NCBI GenBank assembly: GCA_947474995.1
Contig: CANJNJ010000052.1
Coordinates: 1-32,685, forward strand
Direction: 5' to 3'
Origin: Opitutaceae bacterium
GTDB taxonomy: Bacteria > Verrucomicrobiota > Verrucomicrobiia > Opitutales > Opitutaceae
Length of the DNA stretch: 32,685 bases
Positions 18,039 to 26,205 of this stretch are shown here, in pieces. The position numbers and the translations under genes were made by a program. The notes below the pieces were generated by a model that saw only the letters and a list, made by a program, of their open reading frames with translations, made no database searches and was not told the DNA's origin. The number at the start of each line of letters is the position of its first letter. Position 1 is the stretch's first letter.

Positions 18039-18905
18039 ATGAAGATTTATCTCGACGGTAAGTTCGTCGACCGCAACGACGCCAAGGTTTCCGTGTTTGA
18101 CCACGGCCTGCTCTACGGTGACGGCGTCTTTGAGGGTATTCGTCTCTACGGAGGGAACATCTTCCGCCTCGAAGAGCACCTCGAGCGGCTCGAGTATTCG
18201 GCCAAGGCCATCATGCTCCAGCTGCCGTTGACCCGGGCGCAGTTTAGCGAGGCGACCTGCGAAACCTGCCGTCAGAACGGCCTGACGGATGCCTACATTC
18301 GGCTGGTGGTCACCCGCGGCGTCGGCGACCTCGGCCTGGCGCCATGGTCCTGCCCGACTCCCACGGTCTTTATCATTGCCAGCAAGATATCCCTCTACCC
18401 GGCCGAGCACTACGAGAACGGCCTGGCCATCGTCACGGTACCGACACGCCGCATCAATGCCGCGGCGTTGCCGCCGACGATCAAGTCGTTAAACTACATG
18501 AACAACATCCTCGGCAAGATCGAGGCCCGCCAATTTGGAGCCTTGGAGGCAATCATGCTCAACGATCAGGGCTACGTGGCAGAGTGTACCGCCGACAATG
18601 TGTTTATCGTACACAAGGGTGAACTCCTGACTCCAGGGGCGTCCCAGGGGGCGTTGAAGGGCGTGACGCGTTCAACGATTTTTGATCTGGCGAAAGAGCT
18701 TAATGTGCCGATTAGGGAAACCAACATGACGCGCTATGATATCTGGTGCGCGGACGAATGTTTCCTTACCGGGTCCGGCGCCGAGGTAATACCGGCGGTG
18801 AAGCTGGACGGCCGCGAAATCGGCACGGGTCGCCCCGGGCCGATCACGCAGCGCGTGCTGGCGGCGTTTCGCAAACGCGTGCTGGTCGAAGGCACCCGCA
18901 TCTAA
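18039..18905 (+). CDS. ilvE: Branched-chain amino acid aminotransferase (class IV)
   Basis: A PLP enzyme that transfers the amino group between glutamate and the 2-oxoacids of Leu, Ile and Val in the cytosol. It has 288 residues, the compact form of the fold-type IV family. Visible motifs: DHGLLYGDGVFEGIR near the N-terminus (substrate-site loop), the PLP lysine K149 in TIKSLNYMNNILGKIEA, EAIMLNDQGYVAECTADNVFIV with the PLP-holding Glu/Asn, and GVTRSTIFDLA. D-amino acid aminotransferase and ADC lyase share this fold; the full EGIRxY and LNY pattern favours IlvE. ATG 18039 follows GGGGGA at very short distance. The leucine genes leuC and leuD lie 12 kb away on the same strand. A TAATG junction couples the stop to a 37-codon open frame. 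Confidence 0.9.
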   Translation: MKIYLDGKFVDRNDAKVSVFDHGLLYGDGVFEGIRLYGGNIFRLEEHLERLEYSAKAIMLQLPLTRAQFSEATCETCRQNGLTDAYIRLVVTRGVGDLGLAPWSCPTPTVFIIASKISLYPAEHYENGLAIVTVPTRRINAAALPPTIKSLNYMNNILGKIEARQFGALEAIMLNDQGYVAECTADNVFIVHKGELLTPGASQGALKGVTRSTIFDLAKELNVPIRETNMTRYDIWCADECFLTGSGAEVIPAVKLDGREIGTGRPGPITQRVLAAFRKRVLVEGTRI

Positions 18906-19018
18906 TGGCCGGCCGAGGCGCCGCGACTTCCGGCGCTCGCGCGCTCAAGTTTTTGCGGCGCGTCACGATTGCACCCTTGGCGCAGGTCAACGGGTTCTTT
19001 CGGCGCAGGCGGGGATAG
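18905..19018 (+). CDS. Possible small ORF coupled to ilvE stop
   Basis: A 37-codon frame starts at the ATG of a TAATG overlap with the ilvE stop codon and ends with TAG 19016-19018. The peptide is basic (MAGRGAATSG..., ending NGFFRRRRG). Third positions are GC-rich, like the genes nearby. No family is recognised. The stop-start overlap suggests translational coupling, but such overlaps arise often by chance. Confidence 0.25.
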   Translation: MAGRGAATSGARALKFLRRVTIAPLAQVNGFFRRRRG

Positions 19019-19060
19019 AACATGCCCGCACTTGCCAGCGTGGAACTCTGTGGCATGTTC
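19018..19060 (+). promoter_or_regulatory. Spaced inverted repeat in the mcsA upstream region
   Basis: Perfect 9-base arms GAACATGCC (19018-19026) and GGCATGTTC (19052-19060) are 25 bases apart and lie 26 bases ahead of the mcsA ATG. They could be a two-site operator or the stem of a leader hairpin. It does not match the CtsR direct repeat (GGTCAAA) or the HrcA CIRCE element. Confidence 0.5.
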
Positions 19061-19085
19061 CGGGCAACACTCTTTTCTTAATTCC

Positions 19086-19592
19086 ATGGCCAACCCGCTG
19101 AAATGCGACCTTTGCTCCAAGCCCGCGACGGTGCACCTAACCCAAATCGTGAACAACAAGGTTCACAAGGTGGACCTGTGCGAAGCCTGTGCCCAAGCCA
19201 AAGGGGTGACGGACCCGAGCGGATTTTCGCTGGCCGATTTGTTGCTGAAGGCCTCGCTTAACCCCGAGGCGACGGCGGCGGGTGTGCGCTGTGAACACTG
19301 CGGCTTCACGCAGAACGACTTCAAGAAACACGGTCGCTTTGGCTGCCCGCTTTGCTACGAGACCTTCCGCGTCCTGGTCGAACCGATGCTCGAGAACATG
19401 CACCACGGCATCACGCACACGGGAAAGATCCCGCACCGGGCCCTCGAACGGAAAACCCTTTATGACCGGCTGACCAAGCTCGAGTTGGACCTGTCGGACG
19501 CCATCAAATCCGAGCGCTACGAAGACGCTGCCCGCACCCGCGATGAAATCAACCAAGTCAAACAAGCGGTCACCCCGAAGCTCACGCGCTGA
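19086..19592 (+). CDS. mcsA: McsA-like activator of protein arginine kinase
   Basis: In Bacillota McsA is the zinc-binding partner that activates the arginine kinase McsB and links it to ClpC. This protein has 168 residues. It has four Cys pairs making two zinc-binding units: C7/C10 with C32/C35, and C69/C72 with C87/C90. The C-terminal UVR motif (about residues 128-163) includes KLELDLSDAIKSERYEDAAR and RDEINQVK, the helical hairpin also found in UvrB, UvrC and ClpC. ATG 19086 starts directly ahead of the first zinc finger, though no clear Shine-Dalgarno precedes it; the open frame further upstream runs through the inverted repeat. mcsB begins four bases after its stop, so the two are surely co-transcribed. 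Confidence 0.92.
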   Translation: MANPLKCDLCSKPATVHLTQIVNNKVHKVDLCEACAQAKGVTDPSGFSLADLLLKASLNPEATAAGVRCEHCGFTQNDFKKHGRFGCPLCYETFRVLVEPMLENMHHGITHTGKIPHRALERKTLYDRLTKLELDLSDAIKSERYEDAARTRDEINQVKQAVTPKLTR

Positions 19593-19596
19593 CGCC

Positions 19597-20688
19597 ATGA
19601 CGATCTCGTCACTCATCGACTCCCCGTCCGAGCTGACTGATTCGACGAGCAGCAAGTCCGCCATCGTCCTGATGACGCGGGTGCGCTTGGCGCGAAATCT
19701 CACGGGTTTTTCGTTTCCCGGTTGGGCCAAGCCCGGGCAGCGTGAGGAAATTCTCGCAACCTGCCGCACGGCCGTGACCGCGACGCCGCAGATGAAACGC
19801 TGCTTCAATGTGGGGATCGGCGAATTGTCCGAGCTGGAGAAACAAATCCTGGTCGAGCGCCATCTCATCAGCCGCGAACTGAGCGGAGCCAAGGCGGGCG
19901 CCGGCGTCGTGATTAGCAAGGATCAGGCGTTTTCGGTGATGATGAACGAGGAGGATCACCTGCGTATTCAGGTCCTGCGGTCGGGCTTCCAGCTCAAGAA
20001 GGCCTGGAACGCGATCAACGACTTTGATTCGACCCTCGAGGAACACCTCGACTTCGCGTTTTCCCCGGCGCTCGGCTACCTCACCGCGTGTCCCACCAAT
20101 TTGGGCACGGCCATGCGGGCCTCGGCCATGATGCATTTGCCGGCGCTGGTGATTTCGAACCAGATGGAGAAAGTGGTGCGCGCCGTGAACCAACTCGGGA
20201 TGGTGGTGCGCGGACTGTTCGGGGAGGGCTCGGATGCCAGCGGCAGTATCTTTCAGATTTCCAACCAGACCACGCTCGGCGAGTCCGAGGAGGGCATCAT
20301 CAAGCGGCTCGGCAGCGTGCTGCAGTCGATCATCGAACACGAAGTCAACGCGCGCCAAAAGCTGCTGGAGGCGGACGCGGGCAAGCTGCTCGACAAGGTG
20401 GGTCGCGCTTACGGTATTCTCCAGAACAGCCATCTGCTAAGCTCGGGCGAGGCCATGAACCTGTTGTCCCTGATCCGCCTCGGCATCGACCTGGGCGCGT
20501 TCTCCGATTCGTATCGCTCCATGATCGATCGGCTCTTTATCGAAGCCCAGCCGGGGCACCTCCAGCACACGCAAAAAAGCGAGATTGAGCCCGGCAAGCG
20601 GGACGTGCTCCGGGCTGCCAGACTGCGTTCCGAGTTTGCCAATTTCGTCCGACCCGATTTTAATTTCACCCTGAACGGCAACAACTGA
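19597..20688 (+). CDS. mcsB: Protein arginine kinase McsB
   Basis: McsB phosphorylates arginines on damaged or misfolded proteins, marking them for ClpC-ClpP. It has 363 residues, the normal length, and a guanido-kinase catalytic domain. Visible elements: nucleotide-binding VLMTRVRLARNL, the NEEDHLRIQ loop with its catalytic Glu, CPTNLGTAMRASAMMHLP with the reactive C165 (C167 in Bacillus subtilis), GLFGEGSDASG and SNQTTLGESEEGII. The C-terminal domain carries RDVLRA at 335-340, the RDxxRA motif that binds phosphoarginine allosterically. There is no separate N-terminal domain as in eukaryotic arginine or creatine kinases. ATG 19597 lies four bases after the mcsA stop; upstream in-frame codons overlap mcsA. 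clpC follows after 21 bases. Confidence 0.95.
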   Translation: MTISSLIDSPSELTDSTSSKSAIVLMTRVRLARNLTGFSFPGWAKPGQREEILATCRTAVTATPQMKRCFNVGIGELSELEKQILVERHLISRELSGAKAGAGVVISKDQAFSVMMNEEDHLRIQVLRSGFQLKKAWNAINDFDSTLEEHLDFAFSPALGYLTACPTNLGTAMRASAMMHLPALVISNQMEKVVRAVNQLGMVVRGLFGEGSDASGSIFQISNQTTLGESEEGIIKRLGSVLQSIIEHEVNARQKLLEADAGKLLDKVGRAYGILQNSHLLSSGEAMNLLSLIRLGIDLGAFSDSYRSMIDRLFIEAQPGHLQHTQKSEIEPGKRDVLRAARLRSEFANFVRPDFNFTLNGNN

Positions 20689-20709
20689 TCTGACTTTTAT
20701 ACCCATCAC

Positions 20710-23235
20710 ATGTCGCAGGAACCGATGAACAACTTTACGCCCCGCGCGCAGCAAGTGCTCCAGTTGGCCCGCAAGGAAGCGGACCGCTTCCACCACAATT
20801 ATGTGGGCACCGAGCACATCCTGCTGGGGTTGATCAAATTGGGCCAGGGGGTGGCGGTCAGCGTCCTGCAGAAGATGGGGCTCGACCTCGAGACCGTCCG
20901 TTCGGCCGTCGAAAAGCAGGTGGGCACGGGCCAGGAAACGAAGACGCAGAACAGCATTCCTTACACGCCGCGCGTGAAAAAAGTCCTCGCGCTGGCCGGC
21001 AAGGAAGCGAAGACGCTCAATCATTCCTACGTCGGTACGGAGCATATCCTGCTCGGACTCCTGCGCGAAGGCGAGGGCGTGGCGGCGCGGGTTCTCAAGT
21101 CGCTGGACATTGATATCGAACGGACGCGAAACGAAATTCTGCGGGAATTGGATCCGCAGTTTTCCGGCAGCCAGGGTGGCGAAGGCGGCGAAGAAGCGAC
21201 GGCGGGCAACCCGCAGCGCCCCGGCGCCCAGCCCGAGGACAAAAAGGAAGTGAAGACGCCCGCCCTCAAGGCGTTTGGTCGGGATCTCACGGAACTCGCC
21301 CGCAAGGGGGAGATGGACCCGGTGGTCGGCCGCAAAAACGAAATCCGGCGGGTCATCCAGATTCTCTGCCGCCGCACGAAGAACAACCCGGTCCTCATCG
21401 GTGAAGCCGGGGTCGGCAAGACGGCGATCGTCGAAGGCCTCGCGCAGGAAATTGCCGCCGGCAACGTCCCCGAAATTCTTTTCGAGAAAAAAGTCATCAC
21501 GCTGGATCTCGCGCTGATGGTCGCCGGCACGAAGTACCGTGGACAGTTCGAAGAACGCATCAAGGCGGTGATGGACGAGATCAAGCGGGCGAAGAACATC
21601 ATCCTCTTTATCGACGAATTGCACACCATCGTCGGAGCCGGGGCCGCCGAGGGCGCCATGGACGCATCCAACATCTTCAAACCCGCCCTGTCCCGCGGCG
21701 AACTCCAGTGCGTGGGGGCCACGACACTGAATGAATACCGGAAGTACATCGAGAAGGACTCGGCGCTCGATCGTCGGTTCCAGTCGGTGAAGGTCGAGGC
21801 GCCGTCGGTCGACGACACGATCCTCATCCTGAAGGGCATCCGCTCGAAGTATGAGGATCACCACAAGGCGACGTTCTCGGACAAATCACTCGAGGCCGCC
21901 GCGAAGCTTTCCGACCGGTATATCACCGGTCGCTTCCTGCCCGACAAGGCCATCGATGTGATGGACGAGGCGGGGTCGCGGGCCCGCATCAGCGCGCTCA
22001 GCCGGCCGCCGGATATCGAAAGCCTGACGAAGGAGATCGAGGCGATCTGCGCCCAGAAGGAAAAAGCCATCAGCGAGCAGCACTTCGAGGAAGCGGCGAA
22101 ATTCCGCGATCAGGAAAAGCAGCTGCGCCTGAAACAGGAGCAAATCACCGAGCAGTGGAAAAAGCAGCGCGACGAGAAGCGCATCGCGATCGACGAGGAT
22201 CTGATGATGCAGGTCGTGGCCGACTGGACCGGCATCCCGATGAACCGGATGGAGAAAAAGGAGAGCGAGAAGCTGCTCGCGCTCGAAGGTGAACTCCAGA
22301 AGGCCGTCATCGGTCAGGAGATTGCCGCCAGTGCCATCGCCCGGGCGCTCAAGCGCTCGCGCGCGGATCTCAAGGATCCGCGCCGGCCCATTGGTTCGTT
22401 CATGTTTGTCGGTCCGACCGGCGTCGGCAAGACGATGCTCGCGAAGCAACTCGCCGCGCAGATTTTCGGCAACCAGGACGCGATCATCCAGATCGACATG
22501 TCCGAGTACATGGAGAAGTTCGCGGTTTCCCGACTGGTCGGCTCGCCTCCGGGCTACGTCGGCTACGAGGAAGGCGGCCAGCTCACCGAGTCCGTCCGGC
22601 GCAAGCCCTACGCCGTGGTGCTTTTCGACGAAGTCGAAAAGGCGCACCCGGATGTCATTCAATTGCTGTTGCAGATCCTGGAGGATGGGCGCCTGACCGA
22701 TTCGCTGGGCCGCACCGTGGATTTCCGCAACACGATCATCATCATGACGTCGAATGTCGGGGCTGCGCTGCTGCAACGGCAGACGTCGATGGGGTTTGCC
22801 GCTGCCGGTTCCAGTTTCAACGACGCGGAAAAGATGCGCGAGAAGGTGCTCGAGGAGGCCAAGCGGGTGTTCAAGCCCGAGTTCCTCAATCGCATCTCGG
22901 ACATTGTCTTCTTCCGGCCGCTGGATCGGAACGACTTGACCAAGATCGTCGAGCTCGAGCTCGCGAATTTCGTCAAACGGATCAGCGAGCGGAAGATCGC
23001 GCTCGAGTTCGCCCCCGAGGCCAAGGAGCTCTTCATCGAGAAGGGCTACGACGAAAAATATGGCGCGCGTCCGCTCCGGCGGGCGATCGAGCATTATCTC
23101 GAGGATCCCCTCGCCGAGGCGCTCCTGCGCGGCGAGGTCAAGGACGGCGAGCCCTGCCTGGTGACGCGCGATGGGGACAAGATTGTCTTCAAGCAGAAGA
23201 CGCCGCCGACGACTCCGAGCAATGTGACGCTGTAG
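20710..23235 (+). CDS. clpC: ClpC, AAA+ unfoldase of the Clp protease
   Basis: ClpC unfolds tagged proteins and feeds them to ClpP. This 841-residue chain has a double Clp-N domain (about 8-75 and 83-150), AAA-1 with Walker A GEAGVGKT (231-238) and [12 protein letters not shown], a UVR-containing middle domain (about 447-480), and AAA-2 with Walker A GPTGVGKT (568-575), [12 protein letters not shown] and [17 protein letters not shown]. The short middle domain separates it from ClpB. MGF (694-696) is in the place of the ClpP-docking loop. Aligned by eye to Bacillus subtilis ClpC, both phosphoarginine pockets are kept: T10/V16/E35 and T86/K90/E111. A 40-residue Gly/Glu-rich linker joins the Clp-N domain to AAA-1. 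ATG 20710 gives the expected N-terminus. It is the last gene of the mcsA-mcsB-clpC block. Confidence 0.96.
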   Translation: MSQEPMNNFTPRAQQVLQLARKEADRFHHNYVGTEHILLGLIKLGQGVAVSVLQKMGLDLETVRSAVEKQVGTGQETKTQNSIPYTPRVKKVLALAGKEAKTLNHSYVGTEHILLGLLREGEGVAARVLKSLDIDIERTRNEILRELDPQFSGSQGGEGGEEATAGNPQRPGAQPEDKKEVKTPALKAFGRDLTELARKGEMDPVVGRKNEIRRVIQILCRRTKNNPVLIGEAGVGKTAIVEGLAQEIAAGNVPEILFEKKVITLDLALMVAGTKYRGQFEERIKAVMDEIKRAKNIILFIDELHTIVGAGAAEGAMDASNIFKPALSRGELQCVGATTLNEYRKYIEKDSALDRRFQSVKVEAPSVDDTILILKGIRSKYEDHHKATFSDKSLEAAAKLSDRYITGRFLPDKAIDVMDEAGSRARISALSRPPDIESLTKEIEAICAQKEKAISEQHFEEAAKFRDQEKQLRLKQEQITEQWKKQRDEKRIAIDEDLMMQVVADWTGIPMNRMEKKESEKLLALEGELQKAVIGQEIAASAIARALKRSRADLKDPRRPIGSFMFVGPTGVGKTMLAKQLAAQIFGNQDAIIQIDMSEYMEKFAVSRLVGSPPGYVGYEEGGQLTESVRRKPYAVVLFDEVEKAHPDVIQLLLQILEDGRLTDSLGRTVDFRNTIIIMTSNVGAALLQRQTSMGFAAAGSSFNDAEKMREKVLEEAKRVFKPEFLNRISDIVFFRPLDRNDLTKIVELELANFVKRISERKIALEFAPEAKELFIEKGYDEKYGARPLRRAIEHYLEDPLAEALLRGEVKDGEPCLVTRDGDKIVFKQKTPPTTPSNVTL

Positions 23236-23265
23236 CCTTGGCGAGCTGGCCGTGGCTTTAATCGA

Positions 23266-23300
23266 CCCTGTGTCCCGAATTTTCAGGGCACGGGGTTTTT
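23266..23300 (+). terminator. Intrinsic terminator after clpC
   Basis: CCCTGTGTCC (from 23266) pairs with GGGCACGGGG (23286-23295), ten pairs with two G-T, followed by TTTTT (23296-23300). It is placed correctly to end the clpC transcript, but it stops only four bases before the next start codon and contains the only GGGG that could act as that gene's ribosome binding site. Confidence 0.75.
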
Positions 23301-23304
23301 CCGG

Positions 23305-25116
23305 ATGAAAAGATGGGTGGCCGCCTCGTGTTTTTTGGCGGTGGCCGCGGCTGCCGCCGCGCAAGGCCTGCGGCTGCCGGAAGCCGAGGTGCTGCTGCCC
23401 CCGACCCTCCAGCGCTTGGCGGCGATTCAGGCGGCGGCGCAGCGTGATGGCTGGGCGCCGCAAACAGCGGGACTGCGCGCCGCGGCCAACCGCGCCTACG
23501 AACGCGAAAAGCTCGGTGCCGCGGAAGCGTGGTTCCTCGTGTACCGTTGGTCGGAGCTTTTCGGCCAACCCGAAAGTGTATTCTTGCCCAAATGGGTAAA
23601 GGCCGTGGAAGCGGCTAAGGTGGCGAATCCGAACATGCCGTCGCACTACCCGGCTGGCCCCAAGCCGCTCGGGGCCGCGCTGGCGCCGGAGCTCCAGGGC
23701 TGGCTGATCGGGAACACGCCTTTTTCCCAGGAGTTTTTCGCGTTGCTCAGTCCCGTCGATTACCTGCCGAACGTCTTCGGAATTCTCAACGCGCTGTACC
23801 TGCCGGACTCGGCCCGTTTCAAAACCTACGCCAACCTCGCGCTGGCGATTGCGGTGGTCTACGACGTCGCTCCGCCGCCCATTTGGCCGCACGGCCAGGT
23901 CACGGCCGAGGCTTTGCCGCGGAAACTGCCAGTGCCGCTGAGCGCCTTCACTTGGTGGATCAAGCAGGAGCAACTGGGGAAGACCTACCACCGGTTGTCG
24001 CGGCTGGGGGCCGACGAACTTCGTTTTGTGGTCGATGCGGCGGCGCCCCTGGCCGAACTCGAATGGTCGCAGGGGGTCGCGGACTATCCGCTCAGTGCCC
24101 TGGCCCAGGCGTATACGATGATTCGGTACCGCAACGATCGCGTGGCCAACGCCCGCCCCGTGTGGCCGGGACGCACCTACAAGCTGCCGGAAATTCTTTC
24201 CGCGGGCGGCATCTGCGCGGACCAGGCTTATTTTGCCACGCAGGTGGGGAAAGCCCGTGGCGTGCCGACGCTACTCATCTACGGGGCGGGCAATGACGGC
24301 CGCCACGCGTGGTTCGGCTACCTCGATGGCAATCAGAAATGGCAGCTCGATGCCGGTCGCTACGCGGAGCAAAGATTTGTCACGGGATTTGCCCGCGACC
24401 CGCAGACGTGGCGGGAATTTTCCGATCATGAATTAAAATTTCTTTCGGAGCGCTTTCGCGAACTACCCGCTTACCGGCAGTCCCGCGTCCACGCGGAATT
24501 CGCGGCCGATTACCTGGCCGCCGGGCAGTTCCCGGCGGCGGCGGCGGCGGCCCGCCGCGCGGTGACCTTGGAACGGCGCAATCAGCCGGGCTGGGAACTT
24601 CTCCTGGCGGCGGCGAAAGCGGAGGGCCGGGACGCAAAGACTATCGAGAATCTCCTGCGCGAAGCCGCGCTGGCGTTTCAACGCTACCCGGATCTGGAGG
24701 CCTTTTACGTGAATCGTACCGCTGAGAGCCTGCGGGGCCGCGGGCAAACCAGCGAGGCCGATGCGGAAGTGCGGCGGATCGCCATGCAGAACAAGAGCAC
24801 CCGGATTGACCTCAGTGTGCAGCAGAGCCGGGACCTCGTGCTCCGCGCCATGGCCACACAGCCGCTCGCCGAGCAAATTCGCACCTATAATTCCGTGGTC
24901 GACATGTACGGCCACGACGCAGGCATCGGATTTGTTGACGAGGTGGTGACGGTCTTCGTGGAGCACCTCCTGCAACTGCAGCGAACGGCGGAAGCCACCA
25001 GCGCCATTGAGCGCGCGCGCCGCACGTTGAAGGTGGAGGCGAACAGCCAGCTCGAATCGGAATTCACGCGATTGCGAAACGAAGTGAAAGTTCCGCGGGG
25101 TCGTGCGGGTGGTTAA
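23305..25116 (+). CDS. Exported transglutaminase-like (papain-fold) protein with helical repeat tail
   Basis: A 603-residue protein with an N-terminal signal peptide (MKRWVAASCFLAVAAAAAAQG). The middle holds a transglutaminase-like triad: C304 in SAGGICADQAYFA, H334 in GRHAWFGYLDG and D349 in WQLDAGRY. Such domains outside the cell act as peptidases, amidases or cross-linkers; the substrate is unknown. The region from about 390 onwards is alpha-helical and Ala-rich, with TPR-like stretches (EFAADYLAAGQFPAAAAAAR, LVLRAMATQPLAEQIRTYNS), though no clean TPR consensus is visible. The hydrophobic signal begins right at ATG 23305, supporting that start, despite its placement directly behind a terminator-like hairpin. 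The next gene is convergent, about 125 bases away. Confidence 0.8.
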   Translation: MKRWVAASCFLAVAAAAAAQGLRLPEAEVLLPPTLQRLAAIQAAAQRDGWAPQTAGLRAAANRAYEREKLGAAEAWFLVYRWSELFGQPESVFLPKWVKAVEAAKVANPNMPSHYPAGPKPLGAALAPELQGWLIGNTPFSQEFFALLSPVDYLPNVFGILNALYLPDSARFKTYANLALAIAVVYDVAPPPIWPHGQVTAEALPRKLPVPLSAFTWWIKQEQLGKTYHRLSRLGADELRFVVDAAAPLAELEWSQGVADYPLSALAQAYTMIRYRNDRVANARPVWPGRTYKLPEILSAGGICADQAYFATQVGKARGVPTLLIYGAGNDGRHAWFGYLDGNQKWQLDAGRYAEQRFVTGFARDPQTWREFSDHELKFLSERFRELPAYRQSRVHAEFAADYLAAGQFPAAAAAARRAVTLERRNQPGWELLLAAAKAEGRDAKTIENLLREAALAFQRYPDLEAFYVNRTAESLRGRGQTSEADAEVRRIAMQNKSTRIDLSVQQSRDLVLRAMATQPLAEQIRTYNSVVDMYGHDAGIGFVDEVVTVFVEHLLQLQRTAEATSAIERARRTLKVEANSQLESEFTRLRNEVKVPRGRAGG

Positions 25117-25242
25117 GGCCGGCCACGAACGGCCCAAAGCCGGTCCGACGGACGCGGCCGGGCTAAAACCTAATTGCCGGTAAACACCGTTCACCCGGGC
25201 TTCCGTTTGTCGGAGGCGATGCCCGAAGGTCGCCTGTGCCCG

Positions 25243-26142
25243 TCAGGCCCCGGCGACCGCCAAGAAGGCCGCCAGTGGCGGTTCCGGCTCCGGCGGCTGG
25301 CGCCAGCCCAGCACGAGCCGGCTTTCCGGCGCGGGCCCGCTGAGCGGGCGAAACGTGACCTCGGGCGGCAAGTGCTGCGCTTCCGAGGGCGTCATGAACG
25401 TGGCACCGAGTCCGGCGCGGACCAAGCCGATGCCATTCGCGCGCGGCCAGATCTCCTCGGCGATGCGGGGTGTGACCCCCACAGCCGCAAAGGCCGCGAG
25501 GATGCGATCATAAAAACCGGGGTTGTGGGCACGCGGAAAGAGCACGAAGGGCGTGGCCGCCAGCTCGCGCAAGCGCAACTTGGCGCGTCGCGCCAGCGCG
25601 TGCGTGGCCGGCAGCAGCACGCCGTTGCGTTCGCGCAAAAGCACCCGGGTCCGCAGTCCGGGGGTGGGTGCGTCGGGATGGAAAAACCCGCAGCCCAACT
25701 CGCCGGATTGCAACGCCACCAACTGCACCGAGGTGGGAGACTCCGTGAGTTCAAGGCGAATGCCCGGATGACGCTGGTGAAACTCCCGGAGGATGCGGGG
25801 CAGGACCGTTGCCATGGCCAGACCCGTGAAAGCGACGCGGACGCGGCCCGTCTGGCCGCCGGCGAGTGCTTGCAGGTCAGCCGGGATGGCGGCGAGACCC
25901 CGCAAGAGGGGCTCACTCTGCTCGAGCAGGAGGCGGCCGGCGGCCGTGACTTCCACGCCCCGGCGGGTGCGATTGAGCAGGTCGGCGTCGAGGGCGGTTT
26001 CCAGTTGCGCGATGGCGCGGCTGAGTGCCGGCTGGGCGATCGCGAGCGTTTCGGCGGCTTTCCGGAAATGCAGCTGGCGGGCGACCTCCCGGAAGTAAAC
26101 CAGGTGGCGCAGTTCAAAAGGGAATTGATACTCCCGCGGCAT
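25243..26142 (-). CDS. LysR-family transcriptional regulator
   Basis: A 299-residue regulator. Residues 9-67 form the LysR winged HTH: LRHLVYFREVARQLHFRKAA, then IAQPALSRAIAQLE, LNRTRRGVEVTAAG. The remainder is the periplasmic-binding-protein-like effector domain (GRVRVAFTGLAMATVLPRIL, GELGCGFFHPD, RAGLGATFM). The HTH is close to the CatM/BenM/TfdR-type subgroup, which usually activates catabolic genes on binding a small organic acid; this is a family-level inference. ATG 26142 was chosen over an in-frame GTG immediately before it. It is the last gene of the glycosyltransferase-lyase-transporter cluster on the minus strand, separated by 63 bases with two hairpins, so it is likely to regulate that cluster or be expressed with it. 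Confidence 0.92.
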   Translation of the reverse strand: MPREYQFPFELRHLVYFREVARQLHFRKAAETLAIAQPALSRAIAQLETALDADLLNRTRRGVEVTAAGRLLLEQSEPLLRGLAAIPADLQALAGGQTGRVRVAFTGLAMATVLPRILREFHQRHPGIRLELTESPTSVQLVALQSGELGCGFFHPDAPTPGLRTRVLLRERNGVLLPATHALARRAKLRLRELAATPFVLFPRAHNPGFYDRILAAFAAVGVTPRIAEEIWPRANGIGLVRAGLGATFMTPSEAQHLPPEVTFRPLSGPAPESRLVLGWRQPPEPEPPLAAFLAVAGA

Positions 26143-26172
26143 CACTGAGAGCTAAAGGAGCATTTATTGTTA

Positions 26173-26203
26173 TGGCAACGCCAGGCTGCCGACGCTGGCA
26201 GCC
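26173..26203 (-). terminator. Two small hairpins between MFS and LysR genes
   Basis: GGCTGCC/GGCAGCC (26184-26203, loop of six) begins three bases after the transporter stop codon, and TGGC-AAC-GCCA (26173-26183) follows at once. The minus strand then reads TAACAATAAATG without a T-run, so this may lower rather than abolish transcription into the LysR gene. Confidence 0.4.
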
Positions 26204-26205
26204 GC

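Noticed and set aside
21886-23991. 701-codon open frame on the minus strand
   Set aside because: Antisense to clpC and the start of the transglutaminase-like gene and crosses the terminator between them.
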